Assembly (NCBI GenBank): GCA_022800755.1
Contig: JAAWQX010000003.1
Span: 62,001 to 126,000 of the forward strand
Length of the DNA stretch: 64,000 bases
Reading direction: 5' to 3'
Source of the DNA: Oscillospiraceae bacterium
GTDB taxonomy: Bacteria > Bacillota > Clostridia > Oscillospirales > Oscillospiraceae
This document shows positions 8,685 to 16,659 of the stretch, piece by piece. Both the position numbers and the translations under genes were made by a program. Every line of letters starts with the position of its first letter. Position 1 is the first letter of the stretch. Below the pieces are notes generated by a model. It saw nothing but the letters and a program-made list of their open reading frames with translations, made no database searches and was not told where the DNA came from.

Positions 8685-9373
8685 TGACCCACCTCGATTT
8701 TATACCCGTGACCCCAAACCACTTTCAAATACCGTGGATTGGCGGGGTCGATCTCCAATTTTTCCCGTAGATGCCGGATATGCACCGCCACGGTATTTTC
8801 ACCGCCCATGGCGCTGCCCTTCCAGACGGCCCGGTAAATTTCCTCCGAGGAAAACACCTTCCCGGCGTTCCCCATAAGATACTTCAAGATACTGTACTCC
8901 AGCGGCGTGAGGGCCACCTCCTCGCCGTCCAGGGTGACCAGCTTGCTGTCGTCGTCCAGCGCGATGCCGCCCACCTGTAAGCGGCTCTGCTTCTGCTCGA
9001 TGCCCCCCAGCATGGTATACCGCCGCAGATGGGAGCGCACCCGGGCGATGAGTTCCACAGGCTTAAACGGCTTGGTGATATAGTCGTCCGCCCCGATATT
9101 CAGCCCCAAAATCATATCCGCGTCCTCGCTTTTCGCGGTCAAGAACAGCACGGGGATATTGCTCTGCTCCCGAATCTTCGCCACGGCGGAGATGCCGTCC
9201 ATTTCCGGCATCATAATATCCATGAGCACCAGATCTACCTTTTTCTCATCGAGGATCTCCAGTGCCTCTGCCCCAGAAAAGGCCTCCAGCACGTTATACC
9301 CCTCCGCGGTGAGATAAATGCGCAGGGCAGAGACGATATCCTTTTCATCATCGCAAACCAAAATATTATACAT
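8681..9373 (-). CDS. OmpR/PhoB-family response regulator
   Basis: The 230-residue protein has a receiver domain (residues 1-120) with acidic pocket D8/D9, phospho-acceptor D52 in VLMDIMMPEMDG, T in FLTAKSED and K in YITKPFKP. A winged-helix DNA-binding domain follows (about 130-229, ending YLKVVWGHGYKIE). It is first in the operon regulator - kinase - exported protein - TraX. A 10-bp perfect inverted repeat in its own leader is the probable autoregulatory site. The sequence resembles VanR-like regulators, but no resistance genes accompany it. Confidence 0.95.
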   Translation of the reverse strand: MYNILVCDDEKDIVSALRIYLTAEGYNVLEAFSGAEALEILDEKKVDLVLMDIMMPEMDGISAVAKIREQSNIPVLFLTAKSEDADMILGLNIGADDYITKPFKPVELIARVRSHLRRYTMLGGIEQKQSRLQVGGIALDDDSKLVTLDGEEVALTPLEYSILKYLMGNAGKVFSSEEIYRAVWKGSAMGGENTVAVHIRHLREKLEIDPANPRYLKVVWGHGYKIEVGQ

Positions 9374-9396
9374 ACCGCAATTCTCCCTTTCCTGCC

Positions 9397-9427
9397 GTTA
9401 TCTTAACACAAAGCGAATTAAGATAAC
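9397..9427 (-). promoter_or_regulatory. Inverted repeat upstream of the response regulator
   Basis: GTTATCTTAA (9397-9406) and TTAAGATAAC (9418-9427) form a perfect 10-bp inverted repeat with an 11-bp spacer, so the half-site centres are 21 bp or two helical turns apart. A third CTTAA box lies a further turn or two upstream. It is a good candidate binding site for the regulator encoded immediately downstream. Confidence 0.55.
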
Positions 9428-9461
9428 AGCACTGAAAATGTTAAGAAACGATTAAAAAGCG

Positions 9462-9492
9462 AATTCCCCGCCGTTTCCGGCAGGGAATTTTT
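9462..9492 (-). terminator. Terminator after the solute-binding gene
   Basis: AATTCCCTGCCG and CGGCGGGGAATT (minus strand) form a 12-bp stem with one mismatch around a GAAA tetraloop, followed after CGC by a T-run. Confidence 0.75.
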
Positions 9493-10290
9493 TCATCTCA
9501 TATAATACAGCGCCGCCGCGCTGTCCACGACGATAGCGTCGTAAGTCCCCTTGACCAGCCCGTCGAACAGCCCGTCGCTGCCGATGCCCAGCGCCTGCAG
9601 CTGTCCCACGCTTCCGGCAAGCTGATTCGCCTCGGCCGCCCCGGCGTATTTAGGCGCGTCGTTCATAGCCACGGACTTGTCCGCCAGTTTCCGCAGGCTG
9701 CCCAGCTTGTTCCCGGCCAGCACCACGACCACGATATCGCAGTCCATATACGGTCCCACCACCCGGAATTTCGTCTCCTCGGTGCTGAGCATCATACCGC
9801 CCCAAACGCAGTCCACATTCCCGGAACTAAGTTCCACAAAAGCCTGGGACTCATCCTCGATTTCCTGGAACCGCAGGTCCCAGCCCAGCATCTGGCACAC
9901 CTGCTGTGCCAGTTCCACATCAAACCCGGTGTAAGCGTCGCCGCTTTTATAGCTCATGGGGAAATTATCGGTGTCCACCCCCACGATAAAGATGCGTTGT
10001 TCCGCGGGTTCCAGCGCGTCCAGCGCCCCGGCGTCCCCGGGGAAATGGGTGGGATCGCTGCCGAACCAATGTACCGCGGCCTCATGGATCTGCCCTCCCG
10101 CGGCAAGCACCTTCATCGCGGCCTCCACATAATCGGCCGCCGGATCCCCGGTGCGGAACCCGATGCCGTAAGCCCCCTCCGCCAGTGTCGCGATCTGTGT
10201 ATACGCCCCGCTGGTCCGGTTCCCGCAGCCGCATACCGTCAGCAGCAAACACACACATAAGATCAACGCCAAAAAACGAATCTTTTTCAC
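9493..10290 (-). CDS. Family-3 amino-acid solute-binding lipoprotein, circularly permuted
   Basis: This 265-residue lipoprotein (lipobox ending at Cys20/Cys22, GTG start) is a substrate-binding protein of the polar amino-acid ABC type, but its segments are in a different order. Residues 36-78 (YGIGFRTGDPAADYVEAAMK through AAVHWFGSDP) match the last strand and helices of a normal family-3 protein such as GlnH. Residues 98-265 then match the usual N-terminal and middle parts (GVDTDNFPMSYKSGDAYTGF, LSSGNVDCVWGGM, TYDAIVVDSAAALYYMR). The gene stops where a normal protein would cross back into lobe 1. Both lobes can still form. No permease or ATPase is adjacent; a terminator follows directly. Confidence 0.85.
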   Translation of the reverse strand: MKKIRFLALILCVCLLLTVCGCGNRTSGAYTQIATLAEGAYGIGFRTGDPAADYVEAAMKVLAAGGQIHEAAVHWFGSDPTHFPGDAGALDALEPAEQRIFIVGVDTDNFPMSYKSGDAYTGFDVELAQQVCQMLGWDLRFQEIEDESQAFVELSSGNVDCVWGGMMLSTEETKFRVVGPYMDCDIVVVVLAGNKLGSLRKLADKSVAMNDAPKYAGAAEANQLAGSVGQLQALGIGSDGLFDGLVKGTYDAIVVDSAAALYYMR

Positions 10291-10370
10291 AGCCCAACGC
10301 CCTTTCCAACAAATTCGCCCTTATAGCATACCCTATCCAACAAGAAAAAGCAACCCCGCTATACGGCGCT

Positions 10371-10404
10371 GAAAAAGCCCTCCCCAAACCGGGAAGGGTT
10401 TTTT
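10371..10404 (-). terminator. Terminator after the DUF554 gene
   Basis: On the minus strand a hairpin CCCTTCCC-ggttt-GGGGAGGG is followed by CTTTTT, with an A-run before it. It lies four bases after the DUF554 stop. Confidence 0.75.
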
Positions 10405-10407
10405 CTT

Positions 10408-11136
10408 TCACAGCACCATCTGCGCCCAGGTGATACCCACGCCGACCACCAGCGCCGGCAGCATATTGGCCACCCGGAACTTCGGCCCGAAGGCCAGATT
10501 CACGCCCACGCAGAAAATCAGCGCGGCGCCCAAAAATGACAGGTTCGCGATGATCTCCGGCGGCAGCGTGCCTTTCGCCAGCACCGCCGCCAGGACGGTC
10601 ACGCCGCCCTGCAAAACGCCCACGGGCAGCGCGGAAAAAATCGCGCCCTTGCCGTAAGCGGAAGCGAACACGATGAGGATGACCCCATCCATCACGGACT
10701 TGGTAAACAGCGTCGAGGGATCGCCCAACAGCCCGTCCTGAATGGAACCCACAATGGCCATGGCGCCGACGCACACCACCAGAGACGCAGTCACGAACCC
10801 TTCCACAAAGCGGCTGTCCTCGCCCCGGGAGGCCTTAGCCTTCAGCCATTCTCCCAGCCGTTCCAGCTTCCCGTCGAAGTCGAAAAATTCCCCAATTACG
10901 GTGCCCACGACCATGGACGCGATCATCACCAGACTGCCCCCGGCAGACAAAACGCCGTTTTCCACGGTGAACATCCCCGCCAAAGTGCCGGACGCGCCGA
11001 TGAATATGGTGCATAAGCCCATGGCCTTTTGCAGTGCGTCCTGATAGTGCTGCTTCAAGCCGCCTTTCATCACAAGCCCCACCAGTCCGCCCAGGATGAT
11101 GGCTGCCACATTCACGATGGTCCCGATGCCTCTCAT
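10408..11136 (-). CDS. DUF554 (YqgA-like) membrane protein
   Basis: This 242-residue protein is a polytopic inner-membrane protein of the DUF554/YqgA family, a putative transporter whose substrate is unknown. Seven or so hydrophobic segments are evident, and the opening GIGTIVNVAAIILGGLVGL and the internal GAMAIVGSIQDGLLGD are characteristic. It has its own promoter (11173-11200). Immediately upstream of that promoter lies an array of MarR-type operator repeats that overlaps the end of the neighbouring MFS gene. This raises the possibility that the gene belongs to the same regulon as the MATE exporter at 56335. Confidence 0.88.
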   Translation of the reverse strand: MRGIGTIVNVAAIILGGLVGLVMKGGLKQHYQDALQKAMGLCTIFIGASGTLAGMFTVENGVLSAGGSLVMIASMVVGTVIGEFFDFDGKLERLGEWLKAKASRGEDSRFVEGFVTASLVVCVGAMAIVGSIQDGLLGDPSTLFTKSVMDGVILIVFASAYGKGAIFSALPVGVLQGGVTVLAAVLAKGTLPPEIIANLSFLGAALIFCVGVNLAFGPKFRVANMLPALVVGVGITWAQMVL

Positions 11137-11172
11137 TGCGCTTTATCCCTTTCCCTCGTTAAATGATGAAAT

Positions 11173-11200
11173 AGTATATCAAATGCACACAAAAATGCAA
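11173..11200 (-). promoter_or_regulatory. Promoter for the DUF554 gene
   Basis: TTGCAT (11200-11195) and TATACT (11178-11173) are separated by 16 bases on the minus strand. Confidence 0.55.
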
Positions 11201-11210
11201 GTCTTTTTTC

Positions 11211-11290
11211 AGTACGATTTCGGACTATCCCTTTCAGTTTCAGTATGATTTCGGACTAACACCCTCGATTTTCGGTCTGATTTCAGACTG
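11211..11290. repeat. Array of three MarR-type operator repeats
   Basis: AGTACGATTTCGGACTA (11211-11227), AGTATGATTTCGGACTA (11242-11258) and GGTCTGATTTCAGACTG (11274-11290) are copies of one quasi-palindrome, AGTnCGA-TT-TCGnACT. They start at 31- and 32-bp intervals, about three helical turns. The same motif at the same period occurs three times in the marR promoter at 58139-58217. Here the second and third copies lie inside the 3' end of the MFS gene and encode its last residues (EIRPKIEGVSPKSY), while the first is intergenic, upstream of the DUF554 promoter. Confidence 0.8.
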
Positions 11291-12475
11291 ACGGTAGGCC
11301 AACTGCAAAATCAGCAAAATGACCGCCGCCTGAACAGTGAATAAAACATAGGACGGCACATAACTCCCCCAAAGATCCGCCACAAATCCGGGTACCGGAC
11401 TGAACAGCAAAGCGCCGATGGAATACGCCGTTTGGAACCGTTGCACCGTGCGGGCGTGCTGTGCCGGATCGGTCAGGTCCCCGGCCCAGACCGGCAGGCC
11501 GACGGTGCAAACGCACATCCCCACGCCTAAGCAAAATTGCGCGGCGTAAAGGGTCCAGGCCTTGCCAGAGGCGGCGCAGCAAAAAATGAAGCCCAAAACC
11601 AGCAGGCCCAAGAACAAAAAGTTCGTCCGGTACGCGCCAATGCGGTCGGTGATAACGCCGAACAGGCATTTTCCCACCACCAGAACAAAGCCGATCAGGC
11701 TCATGCCCAGGGCCACGGTCATGCTGTCATAGCCCTGGCTGCTGTACAGCACCGGCAGGTGGTTGAATCCCGGGCCGCCTACGGAACCTACAAAGGCCAT
11801 GGCAAGCAGTAAGGCCAGGAAATAGCCGTGGGACAGACCCTTTTTGGCTGCGGCCTGGGTCTGGATTTGCTCCTGAACGCCGTAGGGGGTCAGGCCCGCG
11901 GCGGCGGGGGTCTCTTTGCGGAAAATCAGTAAAATCAGGACGCTGAGGGCGGCCATCATGGCGGCTTCTGATAAAAAGGCCGCGGATACGCCGGCGGCTT
12001 CCAGGATTTTTGTCAAGACCGGGGGCAATATCACCATGGCAAGGCCGGAACCGGCGGTGCATAGGCCCATGGCTGTGCCACGGCTACCGGAAAACCAGGT
12101 GTCGATGGCTACCGTCGCCGCTACGATGCCGCCGAACGAACAGCCGATTCCGCCCACGACCGCCCCCAGGCAAAAGCCGGGAAAACTCCGGGCCAGGCCG
12201 TAGAGCACGTAGGACAGTACGCACAGGGCCATGGCAAGGGCCGTGCCCCGGCGCAGGCCCAGTTTGCGGTAATAGGCTTCCACAAAAAACATGGAGCCTA
12301 AGGACGACAGGCAGCGGATGGTGTTGATGAGCGAGCCTTCCCCGTTGGAAAGGCCGTATTCCGTCAGGATGTACGGCAGGTACACCGTGAGCGTGTTGAC
12401 CACCATACCCGTGGATATGAACATTAACAGCGTGGCGCCGGCGCAAATCAGCCACGCACGGTGGAGTTTCAGCAT
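11240..12475 (-). CDS. Major facilitator superfamily transporter
   Basis: The 411-residue protein has about 12 membrane segments and the MFS layout, with a loop 2-3 region (FVEAYYRKLGLRRG) and a mid-protein cytoplasmic loop (FRKETPAAAGLTPYGVQEQI). It resembles the oxalate/formate-antiporter-like MFS group (GGIGCSFGGIVAATVAIDTW), but the substrate cannot be told. The ATG at 12475 follows AAAAGGAAG. The C-terminal tail is unusual: its final 15 or so codons are built from two copies of the operator-like repeat found in the marR promoter, so the natural C-terminus may have been replaced when that array arose. Confidence 0.85.
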   Translation of the reverse strand: MLKLHRAWLICAGATLLMFISTGMVVNTLTVYLPYILTEYGLSNGEGSLINTIRCLSSLGSMFFVEAYYRKLGLRRGTALAMALCVLSYVLYGLARSFPGFCLGAVVGGIGCSFGGIVAATVAIDTWFSGSRGTAMGLCTAGSGLAMVILPPVLTKILEAAGVSAAFLSEAAMMAALSVLILLIFRKETPAAAGLTPYGVQEQIQTQAAAKKGLSHGYFLALLLAMAFVGSVGGPGFNHLPVLYSSQGYDSMTVALGMSLIGFVLVVGKCLFGVITDRIGAYRTNFLFLGLLVLGFIFCCAASGKAWTLYAAQFCLGVGMCVCTVGLPVWAGDLTDPAQHARTVQRFQTAYSIGALLFSPVPGFVADLWGSYVPSYVLFTVQAAVILLILQLAYRQSEIRPKIEGVSPKSY

Positions 12476-12505
12476 GATATCACTTCCTTTTCGGAAATCC
12501 TACAA

Positions 12506-12534
12506 AATATAGCACACTCTCCCCCGGCTTACAA
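12506..12534 (-). promoter_or_regulatory. Sigma-A promoter for the MFS gene at 12475
   Basis: TTGTAA (12534-12529) and TATATT (12511-12506) are 17 bases apart on the minus strand. An inverted repeat CCTTAA-acaaatc-TTAAGG (12551-12569) lies just upstream. Confidence 0.6.
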
Positions 12535-12608
12535 GGAGGCTTTTCCAAAACCTTAAACAAATCTTAAGGGCCGCTGTATTGTTTTTTCGCTTTTCTTTCG
12601 ATATACTG

Positions 12609-12637
12609 TTGACAGACGAAAGGTTTTATGGCATACT
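12609..12637 (+). promoter_or_regulatory. Sigma-A promoter for the gene at 12687
   Basis: TTGACA (12609-12614) and CATACT (12632-12637) are separated by 17 bases. Confidence 0.6.
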
Positions 12638-12686
12638 ATGTTTGTGTTAAGCATATAATACAATGACACGGGGGGAGGCCCAAGGT

Positions 12687-13286
12687 ATGAAGACCGCTTT
12701 GCAGCAGCCGAAAATTTATATCGTGGCCAGCCAGACCGGAACGGTGCCGTCCCGGCTCATCAAGCGGGTCACGCGGGCCAGGTTCAATCATGTGTCCATC
12801 AGCCTGGATGAACAGCTGGACACCATGTACTCTTTCGCCCGGCGGCATCCGTATAATCCCGTTTGGGGCGGGTATGTGAAGGAATCCCCTCTTACCGGCA
12901 CCTTCGCACGGTTCCCGAAAACCCAGGCCCAGGTTATCAGTGTGGACGTCACCCCGGAACAGTATGCCGGGATCCAGGCGCATTTGGAGCGGATGTATGC
13001 CCGGAAAAATACATACCACTATAATTACGCCGGGGTGCTTTTGGGCGCGCTGCGCATCCCGTTCCAGCGGAAAAACCATTATTACTGCTCAGAGTTCGTG
13101 CGGGATGTGCTGGTCAGGTTTGGTGTTGTGCCGCCCAACCGGTTCGGCGCCGTTATCCAGCCCCAAGAACTGCTGGACGATATGCCCGGCGGCACCTTAG
13201 TCTATGACGGGCGGCTGGCGGGATATCCACGGCTGTCCCCGGTGAAAGCGGAGCCGGGATTCTTCCGCAGGCTCTTTGCCGCTTGA
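12687..13286 (+). CDS. YiiX/permuted NlpC-P60-like cysteine hydrolase
   Basis: The 199-residue cytosolic protein resembles the YiiX/YycO-type permuted papain-fold (NlpC/P60 superfamily) enzymes. The putative catalytic His lies early in RFNHVSISLD, and the Cys lies late in NHYYCSEFV, which is the circularly permuted order of this group. There is no signal peptide, so it acts in the cytoplasm; peptide or lipid amide hydrolysis is the family's expected chemistry, but the substrate is unknown. The start is the ATG at 12687, eight bases after GGGGGAGG, rather than the in-frame ATG at 12663. It is monocistronic with its own promoter and terminator. Confidence 0.72.
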   Translation: MKTALQQPKIYIVASQTGTVPSRLIKRVTRARFNHVSISLDEQLDTMYSFARRHPYNPVWGGYVKESPLTGTFARFPKTQAQVISVDVTPEQYAGIQAHLERMYARKNTYHYNYAGVLLGALRIPFQRKNHYYCSEFVRDVLVRFGVVPPNRFGAVIQPQELLDDMPGGTLVYDGRLAGYPRLSPVKAEPGFFRRLFAA

Positions 13287-13299
13287 GTTTGAGTTTGGG

Positions 13300-13332
13300 A
13301 CCAGACCTTTCCGGGGGTCTGGTCTTTTTTTG
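13300..13332 (+). terminator. Terminator after the gene at 12687
   Basis: GACCAGACC and GGTCTGGTC form a 9-bp perfect stem, followed by seven T residues. Confidence 0.85.
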
Positions 13333-13351
13333 CTTCCGCGTATTTTGGGGA

Positions 13352-13406
13352 TTGACTTTTTCATTGTGATGGGGTATCCTATCGGTGTATTAAGATTGTT
13401 GATACA
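13352..13406 (+). promoter_or_regulatory. Promoter and operator of the GntR-ABC operon
   Basis: TTGACT (13352-13357) and TATCCT (13375-13380) are 17 bases apart. Directly after the -10 box, over the expected start point, is the inverted repeat TGTATTAA-gattg-TTGATACA (13386-13406), with 7 of 8 arm positions matching. This is a likely autoregulatory site for the GntR protein at 13431. Confidence 0.6.
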
Positions 13407-13430
13407 GTCGAATCTTTAAGGGGTAATACT

Positions 13431-13793
13431 ATGATCTCCATCAATTACAGGGACCCCCGGCCGATGTATGAGCAGATCAAGTCCGGCCTGCGGCGGCTCA
13501 TCCTCACCGGCGTGATGCAGCCGGAGGAACGTCTGCCCAGCGTGCGGGACCTGTCCAGCCAGCTGGCGGTCAATCCCAATACCGTGCAGCGGGCGTACCG
13601 GGACCTGGAAACAGAGGGGTATATCTGTTCCATGGCCGGAAAAGGCAGCTTCGTCGCACCGGATAAGCGGGTGGACCAAAACCGCGTGGAACTTTTGCTA
13701 CGGCAGTTCGACGAGGCCGCAGCGGAACTGCGGTTCATGGGCTTTTCCGTGGAGGAATTGTCCCGGCGTATTCAAGAAGAGGGAGGGAATTAA
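13431..13793 (+). CDS. GntR-family regulator, YtrA type
   Basis: This 120-residue protein is a short GntR repressor of the YtrA subfamily. It has a winged helix-turn-helix (residues 10-75, with LPSVRDLSSQLAVNPNTVQR and AYRDLETEGYICSMAGKGSF) plus a short C-terminal helical tail instead of a large ligand-binding domain. YtrA regulators typically repress the ABC exporter encoded in the same operon in response to cell-envelope stress. The ABC ATPase starts three bases after its stop, and an inverted repeat overlies its promoter. Both fit that model. Confidence 0.93.
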   Translation: MISINYRDPRPMYEQIKSGLRRLILTGVMQPEERLPSVRDLSSQLAVNPNTVQRAYRDLETEGYICSMAGKGSFVAPDKRVDQNRVELLLRQFDEAAAELRFMGFSVEELSRRIQEEGGN

Positions 13794-13796
13794 GGT

Positions 13797-14690
13797 ATGA
13801 TCGAGGTTCGAAATCTGACAAAACGCTTCGGGGATTTTACCGCCCTGGACCGGCTTTCCATGACCGTGCCCACCGGGACGGTGTATGGGCTGGTGGGGCC
13901 GAACGGGGCGGGGAAAAGTACCGTCATCCGCCATCTGACCGGCATTTACCGGCAGGATGAGGGGTCCGCCACCGTGGACGGCCAGGAGATTTTTGAAAAT
14001 CCCGGGGTGAAGTCCCGCATCGCTTATATCCCGGACGATATTTTTTATTTCAACACCGCATCAATCACAGATATGGCAAAGTTTTACGCTGGGGTCTATC
14101 CTACCTTCAGTTGGGAGCGGTTCGAGACGCTTAAAGGCGCGTTTGATTTGGACCTGAAGCGGCCCATGCGCCGGTTTTCCAAGGGAATGCAGAAGCAGGC
14201 GGCATTTTGGCTATGTATGGCCATGCGGCCGGAGATCCTTATTCTCGACGAGCCGGTGGACGGGCTGGACCCGGTCATGCGGCGGCAGGTGTGGAGCATC
14301 ATTATGGGCGATATCGCGGAAAACGGCACCACGGTACTGGTGTCCTCCCACAACCTGCGGAAGCTGGAGGACGTGTGCGACCATGTGGGCATTATGGACC
14401 ACGGAAAGCTGCTGCTGGAGCGGAGTTTGAGCGAGTTGCAGGAGAATATCTGCAAAGTGCTCATCGCCCTGCCCGACGGCGCGGCACTGCCAACTGGGCT
14501 GGATATCGTACATCAAAGCGCCACGGGGCATCTGCTCACCTTGATTTTGCGGGGGCAGCAGGAGGATATTACCGCGCTGTTGTCCGGGGCCGCGCCGCTG
14601 TTTATGGACGTGGTGCCGCTGACTTTGGAGGAAATCTTTATTTACGAATTGGGAGGTGTGGATTATGAAGTCAAGAACATCATTGTTTAA
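13797..14690 (+). CDS. ABC transporter ATP-binding protein
   Basis: This 297-residue ATPase has Walker A GPNGAGKST (residues 35-43), a signature variant RFSKGMQKQ, Walker B LILDEPVDGLD and the switch His in LVSSHNLRKLED. It is the YtrB-like subunit of an exporter whose membrane part is the next gene. The last 70 residues form an accessory domain (CKVLIALPDGAALPTGLDIV onward). The final 26 bases overlap the start of the permease gene, which points to translational coupling. Confidence 0.95.
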   Translation: MIEVRNLTKRFGDFTALDRLSMTVPTGTVYGLVGPNGAGKSTVIRHLTGIYRQDEGSATVDGQEIFENPGVKSRIAYIPDDIFYFNTASITDMAKFYAGVYPTFSWERFETLKGAFDLDLKRPMRRFSKGMQKQAAFWLCMAMRPEILILDEPVDGLDPVMRRQVWSIIMGDIAENGTTVLVSSHNLRKLEDVCDHVGIMDHGKLLLERSLSELQENICKVLIALPDGAALPTGLDIVHQSATGHLLTLILRGQQEDITALLSGAAPLFMDVVPLTLEEIFIYELGGVDYEVKNIIV

Positions 14691-16653
14691 TCCCACCATT
14701 TTCTGGAATTTCCTGCGGCGCTATTGGCTGATGTGGGTGTTTTACTTCGGACTGCTGTTCTTTTCCATCGTGGTGCCGCTGCTGAGCAGCTTGCAGGAGT
14801 TCGCCCGGAATTCGGACATCTTCTCCGCCGCACAGTGCGGCGGGCTGCGGCTGCTGGAATCGCTCGCGAATATCCCCCTGGTGCTCACCATGCTGGGCTG
14901 CGGGGCGGTGGCAGCCATCTCGTTCAGCTATCTGTACAACGCACGGCACACGGGGCTGATGAACTCCCTGCCTGTGCGGCGGGAAACGCTGTTTTGCTCC
15001 GTGCTGCTGGCTGATTTGACCGGGCTGGTGGCGGCGGATTTGGCCGTGTTTTTGCTCTGCCTGGTGCTGGAGGCCGTGTTCGGCGCGGTGCAGTGGTACG
15101 CCTTGGGCGTGCTGCTGTTGGTGCTGGTGCTGGAAAGCCTTGTGTTCCTGGGGCCGGCGGTGTTTTGCTGTATGCTCACCGGCAATGTGTTCGCAGGACC
15201 GGCGGTGTACCTGATTTTTAATTTTACCGGGCCGGCGGTGGAGTACATGGGGCGGTATCTGCTGAGTAAGCTACAATTCGGCAGTTCCGGGCCGAATATC
15301 AGCTTTACGGAGTGGCTGTCGCCGCCGCTGATGCTGCTGAGCCGTGTGCGCTCTGTGGTCACGGCAGACGGCTTGATAACCGCTGGAGATTATCAGATGG
15401 TGGGACTGGGCGTTTTGGGCGCTTACGCCGCCGTGGGTACGGTGTTCGCAGGGCTGGCACTACTGCTATACCGGAAGCGGCGCATGGAAACCGCCGGGGA
15501 TATCGTCGCTATCGAGGGCCTGAAGCCTGTATTTAAGGTCTGTGCGTCTCTCGCCGGGGCGCTGGGGCTGGCTTCGTTCTTGACCGATACGCTGTATTAT
15601 GTGGATACCTCCGGGATCAAGGGGCTGGCAACCTTGTGCCTGCTCATGGTCATCGGCGGCATCATCGGGTGGTTTATCGCGCAGATGCTGGTGGAAAAAA
15701 GTATCCGGGTGTTCGACCACGGCTGGAAGGGTATCGGGGCCATGAGTTTGGTGTTCGTGGTGTTCCTGTGCGCCGGGGAGTTCGACTGGTTCGGGTATGA
15801 GCGCAATATCCCCGATCCCGCGGAGGTGAAGTCCGTGTACTTCAGCGCGCCCGGGGCGGCGACGACGACCGTGGAACTGCCGGAGAGTATCCAGGCCGTG
15901 ACCGCGCTGCATCAGAGCATCGTGGACAATAAGGATGTGCATGAGCTGGTGGCGAAAAATGAGGGCGAACGGAAATACCTGGGGCTGACCTATGAGCTGA
16001 AAAACGGCCGGTCCCTGTACCGCAACTACCCCGTGGACGCCGGGGCGGAGGCGTATCTGGACCGGGATTCCGACCTGTGGAAGCTGGAGGCCGCCTCGAA
16101 TACCCCCGAGGCCATCCAAAACCGCTATGTTCTGGACTTCCCCATCACCGCGGCGAATGTGAATACCTGCGAGATCTCCTACATGGACGCAAAGACCCTG
16201 GAGTGGGCGGACTACTACGACCTGTCTCCGGCGGATGTGGAAGTGCTGTATAATGAATGCATCCTGCCGGATATCCAGGACGGGAACCTGGGCTATTTGA
16301 ACGTAGTGGAAAATGACGCTTACGCCGAGTCGAAGTACCAGTGCAATATCCGGCTGGAATTCCGCTGGCCTGTTGGCGACAAGCCGGATATTTCCGACGG
16401 GAAAACCTACCGGGCCAACTACGACGGGCAGGAGTTCTATTACAGCTACTTTACCGTGTATCTGAGCAAGTCCGCCGAGCGGACAGTGGCGTTCCTCAAT
16501 GACCACGGCATCTTCCCCTGCTCCGTGCAGGAAGCCGCACGCGCCCAGGGCGCGGAATATACGCCCACCGGCTATGCCTATGCCGATGAGACGGAAAAAG
16601 GCGTGCTTTATTACGACGGTGTGGATGCGGAATTTACCCATCCGCTGGGTTGA
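14665..16653 (+). CDS. ABC transporter permease with large extracytoplasmic domain
   Basis: The 662-residue membrane protein starts at the ATG at 14665, seven bases after GGGAGGTG, inside the ATPase gene. About ten membrane segments occupy residues 15-370. From about 375 to the end it is a large soluble region (VKSVYFSAPGAATTTVELPE onward) that probably lies outside the membrane; this two-part layout occurs in YtrC/YtrD-like Firmicutes permeases and may correspond to DUF6449. With the ATPase it should form a homodimeric exporter or envelope-stress ABC system controlled by the GntR repressor. The substrate is unknown. Confidence 0.85.
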   Translation: MKSRTSLFNPTIFWNFLRRYWLMWVFYFGLLFFSIVVPLLSSLQEFARNSDIFSAAQCGGLRLLESLANIPLVLTMLGCGAVAAISFSYLYNARHTGLMNSLPVRRETLFCSVLLADLTGLVAADLAVFLLCLVLEAVFGAVQWYALGVLLLVLVLESLVFLGPAVFCCMLTGNVFAGPAVYLIFNFTGPAVEYMGRYLLSKLQFGSSGPNISFTEWLSPPLMLLSRVRSVVTADGLITAGDYQMVGLGVLGAYAAVGTVFAGLALLLYRKRRMETAGDIVAIEGLKPVFKVCASLAGALGLASFLTDTLYYVDTSGIKGLATLCLLMVIGGIIGWFIAQMLVEKSIRVFDHGWKGIGAMSLVFVVFLCAGEFDWFGYERNIPDPAEVKSVYFSAPGAATTTVELPESIQAVTALHQSIVDNKDVHELVAKNEGERKYLGLTYELKNGRSLYRNYPVDAGAEAYLDRDSDLWKLEAASNTPEAIQNRYVLDFPITAANVNTCEISYMDAKTLEWADYYDLSPADVEVLYNECILPDIQDGNLGYLNVVENDAYAESKYQCNIRLEFRWPVGDKPDISDGKTYRANYDGQEFYYSYFTVYLSKSAERTVAFLNDHGIFPCSVQEAARAQGAEYTPTGYAYADETEKGVLYYDGVDAEFTHPLG

Positions 16654-16659
16654 TCCGAC

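Noticed and set aside
8681-9427. The response regulator and kinase as a vancomycin-resistance VanRS pair.
   Set aside because: The resemblance is generic to OmpR-type systems; no vanH, ligase or dipeptidase genes are present. The VanW protein at 43947 is far away and common in Clostridia without resistance.
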